Shown here: positions 62,051 through 64,000 of the stretch, in pieces
How positions within the stretch are numbered: the first letter of the stretch is position 1
How the letters are laid out: each line of letters begins with the position of its first letter
NCBI GenBank assembly: GCA_944389145.1
Contig: CALXLH010000003.1
Span: forward strand, 120,209-184,208
DNA: 64,000 nt
Direction: 5' to 3'
Source: an uncultured Spirochaetaceae bacterium
GTDB taxonomy: Bacteria > Spirochaetota > Spirochaetia > Sphaerochaetales > Sphaerochaetaceae
Made by a program: the position numbers and the translations under genes
The notes under the pieces: generated by a model
The model's input: only the letters and a program-made list of their open reading frames with translations
Databases searched by the model: none
Told to the model about the DNA's origin: nothing

Positions 62051-62127
62051 ATCCCTTCGAATCCCATTTGTACCTTGCTGAGGATCCTTGAATCGGTCAG
62101 GGAGCTTTTCATATATACCTTGCATAT
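62051..62127 (+). other. Degenerate copy of the tRNA-Cys 3' end (att-like)
   Basis: This segment (TTCGAATCC..., ACCTTGCTGAGG, TCCTTGAATC, CAGGGAGC, TTTTCATATA) matches 59745-59815 along its length with roughly four in five bases the same by eye. It includes the tRNA T-arm start, the 3' end and the terminator region. Confidence 0.65.
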
Positions 62128-62326
62128 TCAAATTAGAAGCTCTTGTCTTGAGTGTTGATAAGAATACGAAGAAGTATTCCGTTAAAGAGGCACTACAGAA
62201 ACTTAATGGGTGAGCTTCTGCGAATTATTAACCTCGAATTTGTTTCATTAGAGAAATTTTGATAAACATTCAGCCTCATTTTAAATCTTCCGCGAAAAGA
62301 GTGATATTATAAACTTGGAGGATAAA

Positions 62327-63595
62327 ATGGGTGTATGTCTAAAATGTGGTAAAAAGGGTCTTCTTGTGCATGTAGATGAAAACGGGTTTTGCAAAAAATG
62401 TAGAAAAGAATATGAGGCCCAACTTGCGGCGGAAGAAGCAAGACAGAAGGAAATTATAGAGCAAGAGAAGATTGCTGAAGAAGCCAGAGCAAATAGTCTT
62501 TTTGATGATATTTGTAATGGATATGTTGCTGTAACGAATTTAAGTTATCCGAGTAAGTTATATGATCCAGTTAATAAAGAAGAGAATATTTCTTTTCTTA
62601 ATTCAGTAATAAATGAATTCAATCGTTTGATTTGTATTTCTGAGGAAATTAGCTCTAATGAACATATGTGTTCTATTGTTGGAATGCGGTTAAAGGATGA
62701 AATAAAATATAGAGACGCAAGAGCCGAGAAAATTGGCTGTGGGAGTATACCACGGCTTGGAATAACCACTGTTTGGACAGATAGGCCCATCGATTGGGTT
62801 GCAGTATTAAAGGAATTCAAGAAGAATCTTGAAAATGGAATTAATCGTATTAATGAAGATATCGCAAGGATTTATAATCTCGAAAAAGAAAGATTATTGA
62901 TTGATAATTTACCTTCATTTAATATTACGCCGTGTAAGAGTTCTGTTTCTGATTATTCCATTTCGGATTTATTGAATCTAAGACTATCAAAGATTGATAA
63001 ATGGCTCGATATGGATCTTTATTCTGATTTTATTACTGTCGCTATTAATTCCACGTCTTTTGAAATCGATGATGATGATATTTTTGAACTTGCTGCGGTA
63101 AAATTTAAGAATTGGAAGCCTGTTGAAAAATTCGATGCAAAGTTTTCGTTAGATTCTAAAACCCAAGAAGAAAAATGTTCATATAAGCCTGATGAGATTA
63201 TGGATAGTTTTTCTATTTTTACCGAAAGTTACGCATTTGCTATCCCTAATTTATCAAGTCATATGAAATTACTGTATAAGTATGGGTATAATATGCTGGC
63301 GATGCCGAAAAGAAGGTATTATGACATATTAAAACTGTCCACTACAGTATTGAAAACATGGGATCAGGTTGATAGAGAAGAGGAATTATATTCAAAGAAT
63401 CCCGATATTCATCCTTGTCCGGATTTTGAAAGCGCTGTTGACAATTTTTCTGTGGAACAGCTTTCGATAGTTTATGATCGTGATATGTATGGTACCGAAA
63501 GGGATTGTGTTGACATTGCTTTCTTGTATGGACAACTGTTCCATGATGTTGTATACCACATTTTCAATTCTGAGAAAGAGAGACGGGAACTATGA
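62327..63595 (+). CDS. Zinc-ribbon protein with degenerate exonuclease-like core
   Basis: A 422-aa protein with an N-terminal zinc ribbon (Cys4, Cys7, Cys22, Cys25 in CLKCGKKG ... CKKC), then a charged helical stretch (EYEAQLAAEEARQKEIIEQE). Around residues 235-270 the text VAINSTSFEIDDDDIFELAA followed by VKFKNWKPVEKFDAKF resembles a DnaQ-type exonuclease start, but the first catalytic D-x-E is missing. DCVDIAFLYGQLF near the end resembles the last exo motif. The start is ATG 62327 after TTGGAGG. Codons are strongly AT-rich, unlike the window, so it is probably acquired. Function unknown. Confidence 0.78.
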   Translation: MGVCLKCGKKGLLVHVDENGFCKKCRKEYEAQLAAEEARQKEIIEQEKIAEEARANSLFDDICNGYVAVTNLSYPSKLYDPVNKEENISFLNSVINEFNRLICISEEISSNEHMCSIVGMRLKDEIKYRDARAEKIGCGSIPRLGITTVWTDRPIDWVAVLKEFKKNLENGINRINEDIARIYNLEKERLLIDNLPSFNITPCKSSVSDYSISDLLNLRLSKIDKWLDMDLYSDFITVAINSTSFEIDDDDIFELAAVKFKNWKPVEKFDAKFSLDSKTQEEKCSYKPDEIMDSFSIFTESYAFAIPNLSSHMKLLYKYGYNMLAMPKRRYYDILKLSTTVLKTWDQVDREEELYSKNPDIHPCPDFESAVDNFSVEQLSIVYDRDMYGTERDCVDIAFLYGQLFHDVVYHIFNSEKERREL

Positions 63596-63727
63596 ATGCT
63601 GAATTGTGGCGGTATATACCATTTGTGGAAAAAGTTACTAAAATCTGCAATAGATAATAAGTTATTGTAATGTATATATAAGAGGGGATAAATCTTCTTT
63701 TAGGGTATTTTTTTTGGGAATTCTGAA

Positions 63728-63907
63728 ATGAAGAACGATAAATTAAAGATCTGGGCAGATCAATTATTAGATATCGGTAAGCGAAATAATCTTATAAACT
63801 TCAAAAATACAAAAAGGTCTTCTGTTGAGGTATTGTTGCCTGGATTTGAGGAAATATATGATAAACTAACTAAAGAGCTTTTTTCAAAACTTGAATTTAT
63901 CGAATGA
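63728..63907 (+). pseudogene. Broken N-terminus of a DUF4011 helicase-type protein
   Basis: The 59 codons read MKNDKLKIWADQLLDIGKRN then NLINFKNTKRSSVEVLLPGF, the recognisable start of large DUF4011/superfamily-1 helicase proteins that are over 1000 residues long. A TGA at 63905 ends it. The other two frames also close within about 60 bases, while the original frame stays open from there to the window end. So it is either decayed, interrupted, or mis-sequenced. AT-rich like its neighbour. Confidence 0.6.
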
Positions 63908-64000
63908 AAATACACAGGCCGAAGCATGAATATGCAGAATAATAGGAAACTAGCTCTGCCCGCAACCTTCATTCCATCCAGTCAAAGACAGGTAAGCATC

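Larger units (their letters stand above)
61615..62326. other. Mosaic region with decayed genes and tRNA copy
   Basis: It contains the frameshifted DUF2442 gene, then (after 61960) no supported gene until 62327. Inside is the degenerate tRNA-Cys 3' copy. From about 62140 the sequence becomes strongly AT-rich. A TTGATA/TTAAAT pair (62259-62264, 62281-62286, 16 bp apart) may drive the next gene. Confidence 0.5.

Noticed and set aside
63760..63972. A 70-codon minus-strand frame at the window end
   Set aside because: It lies opposite the DUF4011 start and has no motif. Low-complexity AT-rich DNA often yields such frames.

Overview
The window reads as chromosome of a fermentative, diderm heterotroph. 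I infer a spirochaete, most likely Sphaerochaeta-like. The grounds are signal-peptide proteins including a probable small outer-membrane barrel, many sugar and ABC uptake genes, a Na+-pumping oxaloacetate decarboxylase (oadGAB) beside a GTP-type PEP carboxykinase, and the style of the radical-SAM, PHP, U32 and sulfatase families. No rRNA or ribosomal protein gene is present, so the placement stays inferential. Base composition is fairly balanced up to about 59.6 kb. After a tRNA-Cys gene it becomes mosaic, and it is strongly AT-rich from about 62.1 kb to the end.

Layout. 1-8.7 kb: the 3' part of a GH13 alpha-glucosidase, cstA, an M18 aminopeptidase, a membrane protein, and a TetR/radical-SAM/metK group. 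8.8-14.7 kb: a Ser/Thr-rich lipoprotein, ilvA-HAD phosphatase, a second TetR, and a tightly overlapping zinc-ribbon/DUF5685/J-domain cassette. 14.7-19.9 kb: glycerophosphodiesterase-cysK, then a zinc-uptake operon (zur-znuA-znuC-znuB) and mgtC. 20.3-25.4 kb: an amino-sugar operon (binding protein, two permeases, nagA, nagB). 25.5-35.4 kb: tRNA-Ala, asd, a U32 protein, a DUF362 protein, pckG, a WYL regulator, a small membrane protein carrying an OadB-like peptide, RNase D and an aldo/keto reductase. 35.4-42.9 kb: a fused molybdenum hydroxylase, a small unknown gene, dCMP deaminase and oadGAB. 43-52.6 kb: a SIMPL protein, mrp-nudix, gpsA with GH36 alpha-galactosidase, a divergent unknown gene, a malate/lactate dehydrogenase, a barrel protein and a PHP phosphatase. 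52.6-59.6 kb: a LacI regulator divergent from a SsuABC-type transporter operon that ends in a cytoplasmic sulfatase. 59.7-64 kb: tRNA-Cys followed by an island-like segment holding an AlbA/RecG-like regulator with a 12-bp tandem repeat, a frameshifted DUF2442 gene, a degenerate tRNA-Cys 3' copy, a zinc-ribbon protein with an exonuclease-like core, and a broken DUF4011 helicase start.

How it works together. oadGAB and pckG bracket oxaloacetate metabolism and Na+ energetics. The nag operon imports and degrades an amino sugar. The LacI-controlled operon appears to import a sulfated solute that the sulfatase cleaves inside the cell. Zur with ZnuABC forms a self-contained zinc regulon.

Most striking points: (1) about a dozen genes have a -10 hexamer ending 6-8 bases before the ATG and lack a Shine-Dalgarno, which suggests common leaderless transcription; (2) the two ATPases of the sulfatase transporter are degenerate at complementary positions, predicting one consensus and one degenerate ATP site; (3) OadA carries two biotinyl domains; (4) a 15-residue OadB peptide recurs in an unrelated membrane protein; (5) the tRNA-Cys 3' end is duplicated about 2.3 kb downstream, as at an island boundary.
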